The notes under the pieces were generated by a model. That model did not search any database and was not told where the DNA came from. It saw nothing but the letters and a program-made list of their open reading frames with translations. From NCBI GenBank assembly GCA_035995725.1, contig DASYKE010000139.1, positions 1-15,864 on the forward strand: a stretch of 15,864 nucleotides of DNA, given 5' to 3'. Made by a program: the position numbers and the translations under genes. This document shows, piece by piece, positions 14,684 to 15,864 of the stretch; position 1 is the first letter of the stretch, and every line of letters begins with the position of its first letter. This stretch comes from JAQGLW01 sp035995725 (GTDB taxonomy: Bacteria > Pseudomonadota > Gammaproteobacteria > Burkholderiales > Burkholderiaceae_D).

Positions 14684-14981
14684 AAATCCATCGTGGTTAA
14701 CCGTTAAGGTCAAAACAAGTATAGCGGCCGTACGCATACCAAGGTTTATTTTTTCAATTGGTTACATTGTGCTGATTGCAGTCGTAATCACACAATGAAT
14801 AGCCGGCAAGGTTTTGCGTATTGCTGGCATGCCTGTAGTTGCAAGTGCCTCCGATCCAGGATCACAGCCGTATGCCCTGAAATTGGTTCGGGCAGGCTTT
14901 GATCAAACAAATATCGCAATGCTGGAGCGTATTGTACTTATGCGTGTTCCGGCGGTCGATCCGGTTATGGGCGCTCTTCAA

Positions 14982-15452
14982 TCAGCTCTTGTAACCACAG
15001 TCGCTGGGCGAAAATTCAGCCCCGCCAATAAGATGTCCGTCGTTACCCCGATATAGATAAGAAATTGTAACGCCGTTCTTTAAAAAATTTTTCATTTCGA
15101 CACTCTCGCACAACCGAGTTTTCAATTGTGGCTTGATCAGGTTGTTGAAATTGGCCTGGTCGACATTGCTGCTGGGTACAGAAACCAATGTGTAGTGATA
15201 TGTGAAATGCTGGCCGGGCTCCGCACTAACTCTATCCAGACGAGTATCTTGATCGACGGCAATCGGCATTTTCTTGTTCATTTGCGCACTTACCTTGGCA
15301 AGCGCATCATCTACGCTGGCCTCATGCCCTAGCGAGCCCGAGCGGCCTATTAATGCGCCAAAGATATTCGCGCCAAAGATGTCCCCTAATCCTGCAGCTT
15401 GTGCTTCGAAGCCGATAACTAAAAATGCTGTCGCAAAAATCAATTTAATCAT
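14982..15452 (-). CDS. Small secreted protein of unknown function
   Basis: A 156-residue protein with a clear Sec signal peptide: MIKLIFATAFLVIGFEAQA, probably cut after AQA near residue 19. The start ATG follows AAGGGG by five bases. The mature part has a Gly/Ile-rich beginning (GLGDIFGANIFGALIG), then KMPIAVDQDTRLDRVSAEPG, a strand-like pattern HFTYHYTLV, and two Cys (in RLCES and in SDCGYKS) that could form a disulfide in the periplasm. I do not recognise a named domain. It is transcribed leftward, separated from the EAL gene by 115 bases, with a terminator about 300 bases past its end. Confidence 0.75.
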   Translation of the reverse strand: MIKLIFATAFLVIGFEAQAAGLGDIFGANIFGALIGRSGSLGHEASVDDALAKVSAQMNKKMPIAVDQDTRLDRVSAEPGQHFTYHYTLVSVPSSNVDQANFNNLIKPQLKTRLCESVEMKNFLKNGVTISYLYRGNDGHLIGGAEFSPSDCGYKS

Positions 15453-15532
15453 TTTGGCCCCTTATTTCACATGCAAGTGCGAGGGTGATTCTAATTCTCC
15501 CTACCGCCACCATACTCCATTACATTGCCAAA

Positions 15533-15560
15533 CGGCAGATGATTGCCGCCAATTTTTTTT
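15533..15560. terminator. Possible terminator between the EAL gene and the secreted-protein gene
   Basis: CGGCA-GATGAT-TGCCG (15533-15548) forms a five-pair hairpin. On the plus strand it is followed by CCAA and eight T (15553-15560). On the minus strand it lies 20 bases after the EAL stop but is followed by only three T. It may work in both directions as A-tract/hairpin/T-tract terminators sometimes do. No plus-strand gene is seen just upstream of it. Confidence 0.35.
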
Positions 15561-15567
15561 CATTGTG

Positions 15568-15864
15568 TCATTCAGGCATATTTTCACGCATCAATGCTTT
15601 TTTAGTACGCAGCAATTGGGCAAACTCGTCTGCCGCAATCGGCTTGCTGAAATAATAACCCTGCATCTCGTTGCACTGATGCTCCTGCAAAAAACCAATC
15701 TGCGCATCGGTTTCCACCCCTTCGGCAATCACATTCAGATTCAGGGTCGTACCCATGGCAATGATCGCCCCGGTAATGGCCGCATCTTCCTTGTTCTGCA
15801 TCAGATCCTTGATGAAGGAACGGTCGATCTTGATCGTGTTGATCGGAAAACGCTTGAGCTGGCT
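15568..15864 (-). CDS. EAL-domain protein, C-terminal end only (runs off the right edge)
   Basis: The minus strand is open from the right edge to a TGA at 15568-15570; 98 residues are visible. They match the last third of an EAL domain, which hydrolyses cyclic di-GMP: LKRFPINTIKIDRSFIKDL (with the KID motif), then AMGTTLNLNVIAEGVETDAQ with the EGVE motif, and MQGYYFSKPI near the end. The KID and EGVE motifs are intact, which fits an active phosphodiesterase, but the EAL signature and the DDFG region lie outside the window. A GGDEF, PAS or membrane part upstream is likely but not visible. The end is normal for the family. Confidence 0.92.
   Translation of the reverse strand, partial: SQLKRFPINTIKIDRSFIKDLMQNKEDAAITGAIIAMGTTLNLNVIAEGVETDAQIGFLQEHQCNEMQGYYFSKPIAADEFAQLLRTKKALMRENMPE

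Larger units (their letters stand above)
14036..14981. other. 946-base stretch without a convincing gene; possible gene remnants
   Basis: No open frame here has both a good start and a recognisable product. Two short stretches have gene-like codons. On the minus strand, 14202-14300 reads ANFREVLLKLHIQARPISQT, then ends NRYVDDLLKIV and stop, with no start. On the plus strand, a frame from about 14814 runs into the next gene tail to tail (RIAGMPVVASASDPG and onward, ending at 15056). Either could be the remains of a decayed gene. Also here are a nested hairpin just after the hemerythrin gene, a tandem 9-mer and a minus-strand terminator, given separately. TTTTAGCAG occurs twice exactly 60 bases apart (14211 and 14271). 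Confidence 0.4.

Overview
The window looks like chromosomal DNA of a betaproteobacterium. The best guess is Burkholderiales, possibly Oxalobacteraceae, from the style of the proteins, the gene order and the moderately high G+C coding DNA. No rRNA or other taxonomic marker is present, so the genus is open. No CRISPR array, tRNA, rRNA or intact mobile element was seen.

Positions 1-11970 hold a leftward (minus-strand) block of twelve genes for a respiratory, periplasm-facing, molybdenum- or tungsten-dependent formate dehydrogenase. In transcription order they are: mrp/apbC (Fe-S carrier ATPase), a DUF3305 gene, a DUF3306 gene, a 700-residue multi-cluster ferredoxin, a TorD-like chaperone, a roughly 245-base AT-rich leader, a 63-residue Tat-signal miniprotein, fdhA (catalytic subunit with Cys, not selenocysteine), fdhB (four [4Fe-4S] clusters), a small lipoprotein, the gamma subunit (cytochrome b556), a small secreted Ala/Pro/Lys-rich protein, and fdhD (sulfurtransferase, cut by the left edge). 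Most junctions are overlaps or gaps of under 25 bases with clear Shine-Dalgarno sites. This points to one or two long operons, with the likely internal promoter in the leader at 6610-6853.

FdhA and FdhB would be exported folded by the Tat system with TorD-type quality control. The gamma subunit passes electrons from formate to the quinone pool. FdhD sulfurates the molybdenum cofactor and MobA supplies its guanylated form. MobA is encoded rightward from 12251, divergently from mrp across a 280-base spacer. DUF3305, DUF3306 and the big ferredoxin form a tightly coupled but poorly understood module. It is the most interesting part of the window.

From 12845 to 15864 the character changes: sparse genes, more A+T, and long spacers without convincing genes. 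This part holds a hemerythrin-like HHE protein (13541-14035, plus strand) with a palindrome-rich upstream region, a 946-base stretch that may contain decayed gene fragments, a small secreted hypothetical protein (14982-15452, minus) with a candidate terminator beyond it, and the C-terminal end of an EAL-domain (cyclic-di-GMP phosphodiesterase type) protein that runs off the right edge.
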